Positions 43,026 through 54,800 of a stretch of 64,000 nt of DNA are shown here, one piece after another; positions within the stretch are counted from its first letter, which is position 1; each line of letters starts with the position of its first letter. The DNA comes from Sabellastarte sp. h YS-2021 (lineage: Eukaryota; Annelida; Polychaeta; Sabellida; Sabellidae): NCBI GenBank assembly GCA_964017235.1, contig OZ024931.1, positions 137,146,033 to 137,210,032 of the forward strand, in the 5' to 3' direction. Under the pieces are notes generated by a model. It was not told where the DNA came from. It searched no databases and was given only the letters and a program-made list of their open reading frames with translations. The translations under genes were made by a program, and so were the position numbers.

Positions 43026-44343
43026 TTACTGATTGCGACCATATCTCTGAACAGGTTTGACTTCTCTTCCATATCTTGTAATGTACATATTATTAGTTTT
43101 ATCCTTTATTTTGACAGAGTGATTTTCCCCACTGTTTTGCTCTGGTGTATTGGTCACATTGCTATCCATTTTTTCAGCCCAGGCATTCTCATTAGATATG
43201 AGGATGAGAATGTGTAATCGGGTGCATCTGTATTGACTACCACAAGGTGTTTCCAGTATAAATGAACATAGCTGGTTGCCATTTCTGTTATTGAAGTATC
43301 CAAACTCTTTCCCCATGTGTAGTGTCCTTTAGGGACTTTGTCTGCCATAGTACTGTTTTTGCTTTTTCTGCTTCCTTAGCATTCTAGGTCGGGCAACTTG
43401 CTGTGGCTGTGGTGTAGGTCTCAGCTTTTGTGTTGTCTGAAGAAGGGAATGTAACTTCCTGCTCATCAGCAGTTCAGCGGGGGGACCAATGTCATCAATT
43501 GGTGTGTTTCTATACTCCATGATGGCAAGAAATGTATCTTGATTACTGAGGAGTATTTTGGTTAAAATGTTCTTCACTGTGTGTACTGTGTGTTCAGCTA
43601 GTCCATTGCTGTGAGGATGGTATTTTTGAAGAAGTCACATGTTCAAATCCTCACTGCTGGACAAAATCTGCAAATTCAGATGAACTATACTGAGGTCCAC
43701 CAGCTGACATGAGTTTCAGTGGAATGCCATGTCTTGCAAACATAGCTTTAACGTTGTTGATAACTGTGGTATTTTTTGTACCGTTCAGTTGTGCTACCTG
43801 AAAGTATCGACTGTAATAGTCTACAGCTAGGACATAACCTTTTCCATTCCATCGGAATAGATCTGTTGCTACTTTTTGCCAAGGACCAACTGGAATTTCA
43901 TGCTGTAGCAATGGTCCCCTCTGTTGATTGGCACATCTATGTGAGAGGTATGTATCACACTTCAAAATCATATCCTTGATCTGAGAATCAATGCTAGGCC
44001 AATACACTGCTCATTTTGCTTTCCTGGTTGTCTTTTCAACACCAAAATGTCTAAAATGTAGTAGCCTTAGCATGTTTGAGCGCTATTCCCGTGGAATGAC
44101 AATTCTGTCTCCTCTCAATATGAGACCATATGCTACTGATAACTCATCCCTACAGCTCCAATACTCATGTAGTTCCAATAGTACATTTGATTTATTGTCA
44201 GGCCACCCATTCAGAATTATGTTTTGCAACTGACATAGATCCTCATCTCTAGTGGTTGCAGTTTTGACACTCTGAAGTCTGCTGGCTTCAACTGGGATGT
44301 TCTCTACCACTGTAAGCATATGTTGTTTGACATATTCTTCCAT
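43026..44343 (-). pseudogene. Gypsy integrase with C-terminal tail (broken)
   Basis: Reading minus from 44343: a linker, the zinc-binding HFRHFGVEKTTRKAK with ILKCDTY, then the catalytic core with KVATDLFRWNGKGYVLAVD. The second catalytic position reads LKLMSAGGPQYSS, with Ala where Asp is expected. The later core shows AIMEYRNTPIDDIG. The polypeptide ends near 43026 with KPVQRYGRNQ. Stops and frameshifts occur at about 44083, 43650 and 43329. It would integrate the element cDNA but cannot in this state. Clade resembles mag/SURL-type Gypsy elements by the core motifs. Confidence 0.85.
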
Positions 44344-44781
44344 TGTACTGTCAGAGTCTCATGTATAAGCACTGGACAATGTGTCTGTTATGATTAATTC
44401 CTTTCCTGGTTTGTACCTCCATGAGAACTTTACTGTTGTAGTCTTAACAGCATCCTTTGTAATCTGGGAGATGCTGCACTCAGGCTTTTCTTCATTGTCA
44501 TTTCCAGTGGATGGTGGTCACCTTCAACTGTCACACTTGCAGACATGTGAACTAGTGGAATCTTTCCATGGCAAAAACTACAGCAACAGTTCTTTGTCTA
44601 TTTGGGCATATCTAACTTCTGAATAAGTCATTGACCTGGATGCGAATGCAATGGGCTTATCATATTGAAGAAGGACTGCCAAGCCCGGATTTTGAAGCAT
44701 CACAACTTATAGTTACTGGTTTTTTCACATCATAATATGTGAGAACTGGTTCCTTGCTTAATATGCCCACAATCTGAATGC

Positions 44782-45711
44782 TCACTCTTGTGGTTCCATC
44801 CACACGAACTCTACATCTTTCTTCAGCAGTTTTCGTATGGGTTCTGTGATGGAAGACATGTTTGGCAGGAATTTTGCGAAGTAGCTTATAGTTCCCAAGA
44901 GTCTTTCAACTCCTTTTCTGTCAATGGGTGCAGGCATATCTCTGATTGCTCTGGTCTTTTCTGGATCAGACTTTACTCCCTCACATGATATAATGTGACC
45001 TAGGTAGCCTACTTCTGGAAGTTTGAACACACACTTATCCTTATTCAGTGTTATGTTTAGTTCTGTGCACTCCTGGAGAACTTGTTCTAACCTCTGGTCA
45101 GGGGGCCTCGGTGGTGTAGTGGTTAGAGTTCTTCCCTCAAACCTCTGAGGCCGCCAGTTGGAATCTTGGGCCAGGCACTTCATGTTGGACAGTTGATAGT
45201 TGCTTGCCGATGCCTGGTGGTTTACAGTGCAGTATTCACTGGTTTCCTCTCTCTGTAAACTACATGTCACAATATGACCTTGGCTGTTGAACTCGACGTA
45301 AAACAACAAATAAATCTAAATCTAATCTCTGGTCATGCTCAATTTCAGACTTTCCCCATATTAGAATGTCACCTATTTCTGTTTCTATGACTGGAATGTG
45401 TCAAACTGCTGTGATATTCATTTCTGGAACACTTCCTGTGCACTTTTGATTCCAAAGGGAAGTCTCTTATGGCAGTAGCGTCCGAAAGGCATGTTGAATG
45501 TAGTCAGTAGCTGACTCTCATCATCTAATGCTTGTTGCCAGTAGTCAGGATTTTGGCCAATCTTTGAAAAGACCTTTGCTCTAGTCATCCTTGATGTAAT
45601 TTCTTCTACTGTAGGCAATTCTAAGTGTTCTCCCATGATTGCATGGTTCAAATCTTTAGGGTCATGACACAGCCTCAATTTATTTGACTTTGGTTTTTCC
45701 ACCACAAACAT
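44782..45711 (-). pseudogene. Gypsy reverse transcriptase (broken, split by SINE)
   Basis: The upstream half (45418-45711) has VVEKPKSNKLRLCHDPKDLN and FGRYCHKRLPFGIKSAQEVF. Between 45336 and 45417 the catalytic box reads TEIGDILIWG, where the usual DD pair is GD. After the SINE (45101-45326) the frame resumes with LGHIISCEGVKSDPEKTRAI and LLGTISYFAKFLPNMSS at 44782-45100. Several frame changes occur, and the RNase H region (44350-44780) is barely readable. A deletion between gag and this point seems to have removed the protease. Confidence 0.85.
45101..45326 (+). mobile_element. tRNA-derived SINE, copy 3 (divergent), inside the Gypsy polymerase
   Basis: The head GGGGGCCTCGGTGGTGTAGT and the GGTTTCCTCTCTCTGTAAAC core match the family, but it diverges from copies 1, 2 and 4. 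The tail is AAATAAATCTAAATCTAAT. The duplication CTCTGGTCA flanks it at 45092-45100 and 45327-45335. Confidence 0.85.
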
Positions 45712-45845
45712 GGAGCTGGACCCTCTGTGAAACTCTTGTCACGGTCATCATTATGCATCAGGTGAACTGATTTCTGGCTTTTACACACTGCAGCAAAATG
45801 ATTTCTCTTGTGGAATTTCAAACACGTCTTGCCATATGCAGGGCA

Positions 45846-46299
45846 TTATCCCTTGCTATGATGATTGCCACACTTGTCACAATTGCTACTGCTGTTTGCT
45901 TGGTTTTGAGGCTGTTTCATCTTCCTAGAGGTGTTTCTCACAGCATGTGCTGTGTGGTCTGATTTTGAACCCTCTATTCCTTTTATGATTTTTAGAGTAG
46001 TGTCTAAAGTTAAGTCACTCTCTTGTAGTAATTTTTCTTTCATTTCTTCTGAATGAACACCAACTACAAGGAGATTCCTGATCATCTCATCTCTTAAGGT
46101 CCCACACTGAGAGTCCAGTGACAGTATCTTTAAGTCTGTGATGAAACCATCTGCTCACTCTGTTTTCGATTGCACACGACTGTTGCATTTGTGCTGTAAT
46201 ACAGAGTTTTCTTTGGTTTACAATAGTCACCAAACTTTTCAAAAGTGATGTTTTACTCTTCTTCAGATAATGTCTAAGTGTTGAACACATCTCGTGCAT
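45846..46299 (-). pseudogene. Gypsy gag remnant with zinc-knuckle half
   Basis: The C-terminal frame (45846-46085) has MIRNLLVVGVHSEEMKEKLL and LTLDTTLKIIKGIE, the end of the capsid domain in this clade. It is followed by CDKCGNHHSKG, a CCHC-type knuckle that lacks its last Cys in frame. The upstream frame 46087-46299 carries the start of the same domain. Gag forms the particle. A deletion or frame change separates it from the polymerase. Confidence 0.72.
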
Positions 46300-46564
46300 C
46301 CTGATTAATGTATAGAAAAAAGTAGGAGTACTTTATGTTGTCAGATTTCCCAGAAAGAGGTCCATCCAAACATAAGTTCATTGTCTGTGATCATCTTCTA
46401 AATCCTTCAGACAGGTTACTACTGTGTAGATCTAGTGGTTTTGGGTTGGTATTATCCAATGTATTTAATCCAGTATGTTTAAACTATAGTTCACAAAAAA
46501 GTATAATCATCCAACTGGATCAATGTAGCTCATTATTTTTTTGGATCTGGCACTTCTGACACCA

Positions 46565-46712
46565 TGTAATGTTTTTAACTATTTTGTGTGGATAGAAACA
46601 CTGATCCTCAAAGCTTTACTTTATTTTATAAGCTCAGACAAACAACTGACTAGTGTAACAGTATTAAAGAGTATTGTTCATAAGTTACACTAGGAACCAT
46701 AATTATGTTACA
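46565..46712 (-). repeat. 5' LTR of the Gypsy element
   Basis: 148 bp, TG...CA, matching 42130-42275. The primer-binding site lies at 46551-46564 just inside it. Confidence 0.88.
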
Positions 46713-46773
46713 TTTACATTTTATCAAAATAGACCCAAAAACTGATCAGAGTTTTGGTCAATTAAAGAAAGGA

Positions 46774-49627
46774 AAAATAATAATTTTAATATTTGCATAC
46801 ATATTAGGAGATTAATATTTGGCACAGTAATAAAAGGAAAACACAACTATTATATGAGGTATTAACATTAAAATTTTATGAAATACTCTTTGTGTTATTC
46901 AGGTTCAAAGTCAAAAATTCACCAAAATTAGACCCATAAACTGATTCATGTTTCTATGTCATTCATTTCATTGGTTGGTAATTTTTCAAGTCTGAACGAT
47001 CTTCAGTGCAAAGTTCACTCTCTAATATATAAGTGAGTATTGCTTTGTCTTGGTACTAGCTGCATAAAGATTTATCATAAGTCAGTTGTTATTGCATACA
47101 TTGTTTGAACTTGGAAACACCAAACCATGTCTAAGGAGATGGAAACATATACAAGTAAGGGAAAGTAATAAACATAAATGTTGGGGTGCTGCGTATGTAA
47201 TGTAATAGCACACCATATCAGTTTGATGGGTGAAAAATAAAATTGCCTCCAACTGCCTCAAAAAAGTTACAAACTTTTATCATTTCAAAAAATAGTTTTG
47301 TTACCACAACGCACATAATGATGCTACATGCAGCAAATAGGAAATTAGCATTAATATTTCAGCTAATCTGTTACAGATCAAAAGTTGCTGATTGTCCCTT
47401 GTGATAAAACTGTAGTTGCACAAAAGAAAAATGTATGTTTTACCACTATAGAAATGTTCAAGAAAAGAGCTGTTCACTTTTGGAACATTGAAATATTTAA
47501 AACACAATTAAAACATTCATAGATTAATAATACTTAGTATGAAATAAGTATTTTATAAAATAAGGAACTACAGTTGTATCACTATGGACAATGATCAACT
47601 TTTGATCTGTAACAGATTAGCTGAAATATTAATACTGATTCAAAATCACTACATATAATATTTTTATCATTTTATATTTTCCATTTGCTGCATGTAACAT
47701 TATTATGTGCGTTGTGGTAACAAAACCTTTTTTTTGAAATGATGAAAGTTTGTAACTTTTCAAGTGTGAACAACGTTCACTGCACAGTTCACTCCCTAAT
47801 ATATAAGTGAGTATTGCTTTGTCTTGATAGTAGCTGCATAAAGATTTATCATAAGTCAATTGTTATTGCATATATTCTTTGAACTTGGAAACACCAAACC
47901 ATGTCTAAGGAAATGGAAACATATAAAAATAAGGGTAAGTAATAAATATAAATGTTGGGGTGCTGCGTATGTAATGTAATAGCACACCATATCAGTTTGA
48001 TGGGTGAAAAATAAAATTGCCTCAAACTGCCTCAAAAATAGCTACAAACTTTTATCACTTCAAAAAATAGTTTTGTTACCACAATGCACATAATACTATT
48101 ACATGCAGCAAATGGGAAAAATAAAATGATAAAAATATTATATGTAGTGATTTTGAATTACTATTAATATTTCAGCTAATCTGTTACAGATCAAAAGTTG
48201 CTGATTGTCCCTAGTGATACAACTGTACTTGCACTAAAGAAAAATATATGTTTTACCCCTAAAGAAATGTTCAAGAAAAGAGCTGTTCACTTTTGCAACA
48301 TTGAAATATTTAAAACACAATTAAAACATTCATAGATTAATAACACAGTATAAAATAAGTAATTTATACTAAGAAAAATATATGTTTTACCACTAAAGAA
48401 ATGTTCAAGAAAAGAGCTGTTCACTTTTGCAACATTGAAATATTTAAAACACAATTAAAACATTCATAGATTAATAATACTTTGCATCAAATAAGTAATA
48501 TATACTAAGAAAAATATATGTTTTACCACTAAAGAAATGTTCAAGAAAAGAGCTGTTCACTTTTGCAAAGTTGAAATATTTAAAAAACACAATTAAAACA
48601 TTCATAGATTAATAATACTTAGTATTATTAAACTTTGAATGTTTTAATTGTGTTTTACATATCTCAAAAAAATAGTTTTGTTACCACAACGCACATAATA
48701 ATGTTACATGCAGCAAATGGAAAATATAAAATGATAAAAATATTATATGTAGTGATTTTGAATCAGTATTAATATTTCAGCTAATCTGTTACAGATCAAA
48801 AGTTGATCATTGTCCATAGTGATACAACTGTAGTTCCTTATTTTATAAAATACTTATTTCATACTAAGTATTATTAATCTATGAATGTTTTAATTGTGTT
48901 TTAAATATTTCAATGTTCCAAAAGTGAACAGCTCTTTTCTTGAACATTTCTATAGTGGTAAAACATACATTTTTCTTTTGTGCAACTACAGTTTTATCAC
49001 AAGGGACAATCAGCAACTTTTGATCTGTAACAGATTAGCTGAAATATTAATGCTAATTTCCTATTTGCTGCATGTAGCATCATTATGTGCGTTGTGGTAA
49101 CAAAACTATTTTTTGAAATGATAAAAGTTTGTAACTTTTTTGAGGCAGTTGGAGGCAATTTTATTTTTCACCCATCAAACTGATATGGTGTGCTATTACA
49201 TTACATACGCAGCACCCCAACATTTATGTTTATTACTTTCCCTTACTTGCATATGTTTCCATCTCCTTAGACATGGTTTGGTGTTTCCAAGTTCAAACAA
49301 TGTATGCAATAACAACTGACTTATGATAAATCTTTATGCAGCTAGTACCAAGACAAAGCAATACTCGCTTATATATTAGAGAGTGAACTGTGCACTGAAG
49401 ATCGTTCAGACTTGAAAAATTACCAACCAATGAAATGAATGACATAGAAACATGAATCAGTTTATGGGTCTAATTTTGGTGAATTTTGACTTTGAACCTG
49501 AATAACACAAAGAGTATTTCATAAAATTTTAATGTTAATACCTCATATAATAGTTGTGTTTTCCTTTTATTACTGTGCCAAATATTAATCTCCTAATATG
49601 TATGCAAATATTAAAATTATTATTTGG
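46774..49627. repeat. 2.85-kb near-perfect palindrome
   Basis: Arms 46774-47740 and 48661-49627 (967 bp each) are inverted copies with few differences and the same centre of symmetry near 48200; coordinates of paired bases sum to 96401. The 920-bp loop contains a third, direct copy of part of the arm (47762-48070, like 46990-47300) and a short tandem array. It encodes nothing; identical 68-codon frames in both arms (47301-47507 and 48894-49100) are a by-product. Confidence 0.9.
48230..48625. repeat. Three-unit tandem repeat in the palindrome loop
   Basis: A unit of about 130-140 bp beginning AAGAAAAATATATGTTTTAC and including AAGAGCTGTTCACTTTTGCA occurs at about 48237, 48371 and 48509. A related single copy lies in each arm. 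Confidence 0.8.
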
Positions 49628-50189
49628 ATCTAAATTGTTACAAATCAGTAGGTTCGTCTTTTTAGAGCTTATTCAAAGTCAGCTGAGATTGTAATAATAG
49701 ATTTTCATTACAATGCAAAAATCGATCTATCTATCAACCATTAATCTGCGGTTTTTTCTAAGAAATTTTCCCTCCATGTGCTTAATATAACCTGGATGAA
49801 TCATTATTCTCAGTTCTTCGAGTACCAGGTCAATAGATAAAGATACATGAGATTAGATGTAAGGAATTAAGGCTGTATTGTGAGATATAAATTTTAATTT
49901 ATATTTAACAACTTTCTATTCTACATGTATTTACAAATCATACGAATAAGTCAAGACCATATGAATATAGGGTCACCTTAGGTAGGGCACAATTTAAGGC
50001 AAACTTAACATGAAAAGAACAACGAGGGAAATTAGCCATAGATTTAATCTCAGGATATTTTAGAAGAAATGTGTACGAGTGCCTTATGGAAAGAGAGTCT
50101 TTGAAAAGACAATAATAACTTAAAATATTTCCAGTATTGACCGAGTACATAATAGTTTAAATTTAAAGTATTTTAATTTTAAAATATCA
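49628..50189. other. No gene seen
   Basis: AT-rich DNA with short frames that lack domain features, lying between the palindrome and the DIRS remnant. Confidence 0.5.
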
Positions 50190-50196
50190 ATTTTTT

Positions 50197-50469
50197 TCAC
50201 CCACACACAGTCCGATGTCCAGGTGCTATGTTTCTGGATGTTTTGCAAAGTTTCACAATTACTGAAAGCAATTTTGAAAGGATCAAAGTAAAATAATGCC
50301 TGACCCTGTTGTCAGTTAAAGAAAGCCATGTTCCAGCCAGTTTAAACTGAAAAATGGGTACGTTTCCACCTTTAGGGGTTAAAGCAAAAATATTAACCAA
50401 AGCAGTCACTGGACAAATATTCGAATTTGGAATAATAATAAGCTCTGTAACTGTATTGTTTTGGACCAC
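50197..50469 (-). pseudogene. Tyrosine recombinase fragment of the DIRS element
   Basis: The fragment has NSNICPVTALVNIFALTPKG, PIFQFKLAGTWLSL and NIAPGHRTVCG. This resembles the middle and the H-x-x-R region of DIRS recombinases, where a CPV-type motif and a later HxFRRSG block occur. The catalytic Arg/Tyr are not clearly present. About 90 residues of an expected 300 remain. Recognition is moderate and depends on its position downstream of the reverse transcriptase. Confidence 0.45.
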
Positions 50470-51087
50470 TTTAACAAAATGATCACTTTGATAGAGTGAA
50501 AAATAACGTCACCTCTAGCCGAATGCAGAAAATGGGAAACCAGATTAAAAATGAGTAAAAACTAAGCAAATACAAAGCTTTGAAAACCTGAACAATTTAT
50601 TTCAATAAGGGTATATCAATAACTTTTTAAAACTTTATTTGCAATGGTGAATGCATTTGCACTGCTTTTTGATAATACTTTAAAGCAAAGCAAGCAACAT
50701 CCAATCCTTATATTGTAAACTTGAAACAGAGGGATAATTTGTTTTCTGAGAGGCCCAAATGGCATTATATTGGAGGTATTCGAGAATACGAAGTAACTGA
50801 ATAACTGTCACCTAATGGATGTCCCAGGACGTGAAAATCACAAATGCCACAAAAGTCTTAAATATGGTGGTATAAGCCCTCTTGGTGAACTCGGCAAAAG
50901 CTTGTTGACATCTGGATGTTTTCAGCTGAACCACTGATTAAGCTCTTGCAATATAATCAAATTGACTTTTCAACATTCAACAACTCCTGAGAAAAATTGA
51001 CCCAAACAACAGGGTGGACTAATTGTTGCAATCTCTGTAATGTAGGTAGTGTTGATTTTCGAAGGAAGGGAAACACATAAAATATCA

Positions 51088-51710
51088 TCAGTATGATTCG
51101 AGATACCATAACCCTCCTGCTTCATGATGAAGCGTAACATGAATGAATTCTCTAAAAAATGGACAACCTGTGTTTAAACCCAAATGGGACAGAAAAATCA
51201 ATGAAGTAATCATCCCAATGAAGGCCCAAAAGATTAAGATATCCAGGATCAATAGGGACATGGTGAAAAGCCCCACTGATATCAACTTTGAAAACTTTGC
51301 ATTCCTTGCAAACTTTCTAACTTCTTGAGTAATATTATCAACAGATGGGCAGGTGAGAACAAAATTAGTATCTAGATATATGTCAGTGGGAACCCCTGCA
51401 TTAACCGACCCACCAAGGAGCGAGATCAAATTGATAATCACCCTTCTCTTATCTGAATTCGGCTTGCCTTGTGTCATAAAAGGACTGGTGTGCAGGTTTT
51501 TAATAGGATTGTCCTTATAAGGACCCAATATAACATTGTTATCAATCTCCTCTTGATGATAAGTCTTCATATGATCCGGATGATTGAGGGCAGTCTGGTG
51601 GGTTGATTTTATCAATGGTAACAATGCTGTCCCAGCTGTCAAAGTCAAGAGGGAATCCGAATTGTACAAGGAGGGACAACTGCCAGTTTCAATAATCCAT
51701 CAGATAGTTA
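51088..51710 (-). pseudogene. DIRS-like reverse transcriptase fragment
   Basis: The visible blocks are ALNHPDHMKTYHQEEID then NNVILGPYKDNPI, a HTSPFMTQGKPNSDKRRVII block, and SVNAGVPTDIYLDTNFVLT with VDNITQEVRKF. These are fingers-domain motifs of the DIRS family. The next segment, which should carry the first catalytic Asp, reads KFSKLISVGLF, so that Asp is lost. The YxDD region is not in frame. Only the N-terminal half of the polymerase is present. Confidence 0.68.
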
Positions 51711-51759
51711 GCCCATTTTTATGTCCCACCAGCAGCCGAAAGCCGTGGTTGGGAGATTA

Positions 51760-52640
51760 TAAAACGCCTTCCGTATGTGTGTCCGTGAATCCATGCATCC
51801 ATCCATGTGTCTGTTCATCACATTTTCACATAAACTTTAATATCTCATTCATTTATAAAGATATCTTCACCAAATTTGCAGGGAATGTTTATGGCTATGA
51901 AAACCTGTCTGCTCTATATATTGAAATATTAATGCTAGCTTAATCAAATTTGGACAAAAGATATATGGCTAGAAAAGCTACCCTGGTAGCAATTGTGGCC
52001 TAGTTCAAAAAACAAAAATGGCTGCCATATCACATGTTTAATGTCAAATGGGATAATCGTATTAAAAGGGCCTTATATCTCGTATAATATTGCTCCTAAT
52101 GGTTTGGAATGTGAAAACAAATTTTAGGAATCATGGCCTGGGAATCTTTTCCAGGTGTTCAATTTGACTTTTGATCCCTTCTTCAAGGTTAAATGGGGCA
52201 ATCGCAATAAAACATCCTTATTTCTCCCTTATTGTTGTTGCTGTGGCTTCAGAATGTAAAGACAGATCATGTAAGTCCTGGTCTGCAAATGTTTTACCTG
52301 AGAAAAAGCCAATTACTTCAAAATCATTAAGATGCTCTAAAACATGAAATATTGTAGCTAGGTTCATCAAATTTGCACAAAAGATATATGGCTAGGAGCC
52401 TGATAATAATTTGGCCTAGTTTTGAAAACAAAATGACCATAGTAACACTTGTTTACTGTTAAATGCGATTATCCTATTAAAAAGGCCTCATAACCCTCTT
52501 ATCATTGCTACTAGGGATTCCAAATGTGAAAACAACTTATAGGAAGTCATGGCCTGAGACTGTTTTCCAATTGCTGACTTTTACCTTTGACCCCTTCTTT
52601 AATTGTCAAGTGGGGTTATTTGGTATTTGTAATTCAACAA
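51760..52640. repeat. Dispersed repeat with an internal 410-bp duplication
   Basis: The block starting ATCAAATTTGGACAAAAGAT near 51942 is repeated in diverged form near 52370 (ATCAAATTTGCACAAAAGAT). The two share ordered landmarks: GGCCTAGTT, GGAATCATGGCCTG against GGAAGTCATGGCCTG, and a CCTTGACCCCTTCTT-like end. The head (TGTGTGTCCGTGAATCCATG) is of a type common in mollusc intergenic repeats. No coding frame. Confidence 0.65.
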
Positions 52641-53463
52641 AATTATGCCATCTGTCAGTCCTGAGTTTTCTATGAAGTGATAATAAATGAGTGCATTTTG
52701 CATTATCTCTGATATCATAGACCCAACATTTTAGTCTATAAATAGGTATGAAGCCGAATAATGATCTATTCTATCACTTTTTCCGATGATGCATGAATTT
52801 CAAGCGTATATTTGTCCTTGTTAGTGTCATAAGAACTATGGCAGTCATTGTTACATTGTTACGTTTTATCTGACAATTTTCTCTCAAAAGGGGATACATC
52901 TTTGCCTAAAGAAACACCAGTTACATTACTGCGACTATCAGAAGGAACACTTGCACTCCCCAATTGCTGTTCAAGCAAAGAATCGATCGGAATGTTAATG
53001 AGGGACACCTGGGGGTTGATTTTTTTCTGTACTTTAACTCTTTCATCCGTCCCAATGGAGGATTAGCGCTCTCCAAGTTTTCCCCTAGTCAGGTCAGGAA
53101 AAACACTCTTTTTGGAAAGTTAATTTTCTTTCCCATATTTCACAAAAACAGATGTCTCTAACAACATACTGACAGTTCCTATTAACATGGTTATGAATAT
53201 GACTCACCACCAAAGGTTGGAATCTGTTCACAGGAATAAACTGATTATTCACATTATCACCAACCTGTTTACTCTGCTTGACTGCACTCTGGTAACATTT
53301 AATGACCTTGCTACGTCTATATACAACATCTTGGTTTCCATCAAACATTTTGTTGTCATTATGAACTAAAGCATGAATGACTTCTTTCCACATTGTGATT
53401 GAATTTTGCTCCCGTAATTTTTTACCTTACTGATTCAAGCAATGAGGCTCCATCAAAACAGTA

Positions 53464-53693
53464 CATTTATTTATTTGGGGTTTTAGGTCACTTTCAACCC
53501 TGTAAGGTCATATCATGACGGGTAGCTGGAAGGGCAGAGGAAACAAGTAACTAGAGTTCGTTAGGGTTCTGTACTGTAAACTGCCGACCAACAGCAAGCA
53601 ACTACCAGCTTTCCCACTTGAGGCCATGGTGGGGATCGAACCCCGGCCTCAGAGGTGGGAGGCCAGAGTGTTACCACTCTGCCACTGTGACCC
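53464..53693 (-). mobile_element. tRNA-derived SINE, copy 4
   Basis: Reverse orientation and close to copies 1 and 2. The duplication CATCAAAACAGTA (53451-53463) and CATCAAACCAGTA (53694-53706) flank it with one difference. Confidence 0.88.
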
Positions 53694-53975
53694 CATCAAA
53701 CCAGTAGAAGTACAATGTTTTCGTTTAGGAACATTAGCAAAAGACACATTAGGTTTAACATACCTACAGACAGAAAACATGCTTTTAACAAACTTAGCTT
53801 GCAACAATTCTCTATTTACAAAATTATTGCTGAAAAAATATCTATCACTGTATATTCTGTTAACCTAATCTGAACCTAAGACCACTGCATCTCTGCTGGC
53901 TATTCAGTTTTTTACCCATATTTCTGAGTACACTAACGAGTAACATGAAGGCCCTCATAATTTTTGCAAACATGT

Positions 53976-54800
53976 CTATAATACTGTCCAACTGACCTCA
54001 GATGCAAACTTGCATGTGCAAATAGACCAGTTTTGGGCCCATTTTCTTTTATTTTTAGCCAAAGGTGACCGGGAACCTGTATTTTGACCTACACCTACAT
54101 GTCTGGGCATAATCCCTACGGATCTGCTCCATTTTTTTGTATTTGTCCACTGTAATTGAGAAATCTGAGGCATCCTCCCTGAAGTTACCCAAATAGTCAA
54201 GCATACAAGCACTGGCTGCCTCTGACTTTTCCTGAATACACCTAACAAAACCGGCAACCCATTGAGTAAGTATCAGGTTATCAAAAGTGGGCCTTTTATG
54301 GCTTCCGTCAAAATAAAATTTTGACACCAATAAACCAGACATCCTATGGATCCCCTTTTTGAGATTAATTCTACCTTTGTTAGTAGTTTTATTTATTCTT
54401 TCTAAATCAACCAGTCATTTGTCAACCTGAGATTGGAGAGATTCATTACTCCCCAGAAAGCCAATAGACGGGACCACACTCTCAGTAACGTTATTTCATG
54501 CACTATTGCCGTGGGTTACAGCTTTGTTTGAAGCATTTTGAGGGGTAGTAAGAACAGAACTTGCCTGTGAGGGTCTCTGACTCAGCGCTGCTTTGGTATT
54601 CTGCACCTTCTTGTCGATGGAGTCCATCTTGTCTCGCAATTCCTGCAGTCGTAACAATATCTGGTCAAAAACCAGAGCAAAACCACAGGCAGAAGGCAGG
54701 AGGGGGTGCAGGGACCTCTACATCACCAGCCAAAGACTCATCTTCAAGCTAACATTTCTTGCTCATGACATGGATGGTGTAAAACCCTTTTTGAACAGTA
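53976..54800 (-). pseudogene. DIRS-like ORF1 (gag-like) remnant
   Basis: The clearest frame (54055-54342) has SKFYFDGSHKRPTFDNLILT, then WVAGFVRCIQ and MEQIRRDYAQT. The ending matches the 'IRRxYAQ' block that I associate with ORF1 of DIRS elements from bivalves. Upstream frames carry a coiled-coil-like LQELRDKMDSIDKKV and Ser/Thr-rich linker but contain stops and frameshifts. Another minus frame at 53094-53393 may belong to the same product. No zinc knuckle is visible. Confidence 0.5.

Larger units (their letters stand above)
42130..46712 (-). mobile_element. Ty3/Gypsy LTR retrotransposon (minus), nearly complete outline
   Basis: Short LTRs of about 147 bp bound the element, with TG...CA ends. 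Flanking 5-mers are TTAAC and TTTAC (one mismatch). A tRNA-complementary primer site, TGGTGTCAGAAGTG (minus strand, 46551-46564), abuts the right (5') LTR; its sequence suits tRNA-Leu. A purine-rich tract (AATAGGGGAC) abuts the left LTR. Gag, reverse transcriptase/RNase H and integrase remnants follow in order. A SINE sits in the polymerase. Confidence 0.88.
50190..54800 (-). mobile_element. DIRS-like (tyrosine recombinase) retrotransposon remnant
   Basis: Three ordered minus-strand pieces suggest one element: a gag-like ORF1 (53976-54800), reverse transcriptase (51088-51710) and a tyrosine-recombinase-like segment (50197-50469). No termini were identified. A SINE (53464-53693) and a repeat-rich block (51760-52640) lie within it, and all frames are broken. 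Confidence 0.62.

Noticed and set aside
47301-49100. Two identical 68-codon frames suggesting a duplicated gene
   Set aside because: They are the same DNA in the two arms of the palindrome, with no protein-like features.
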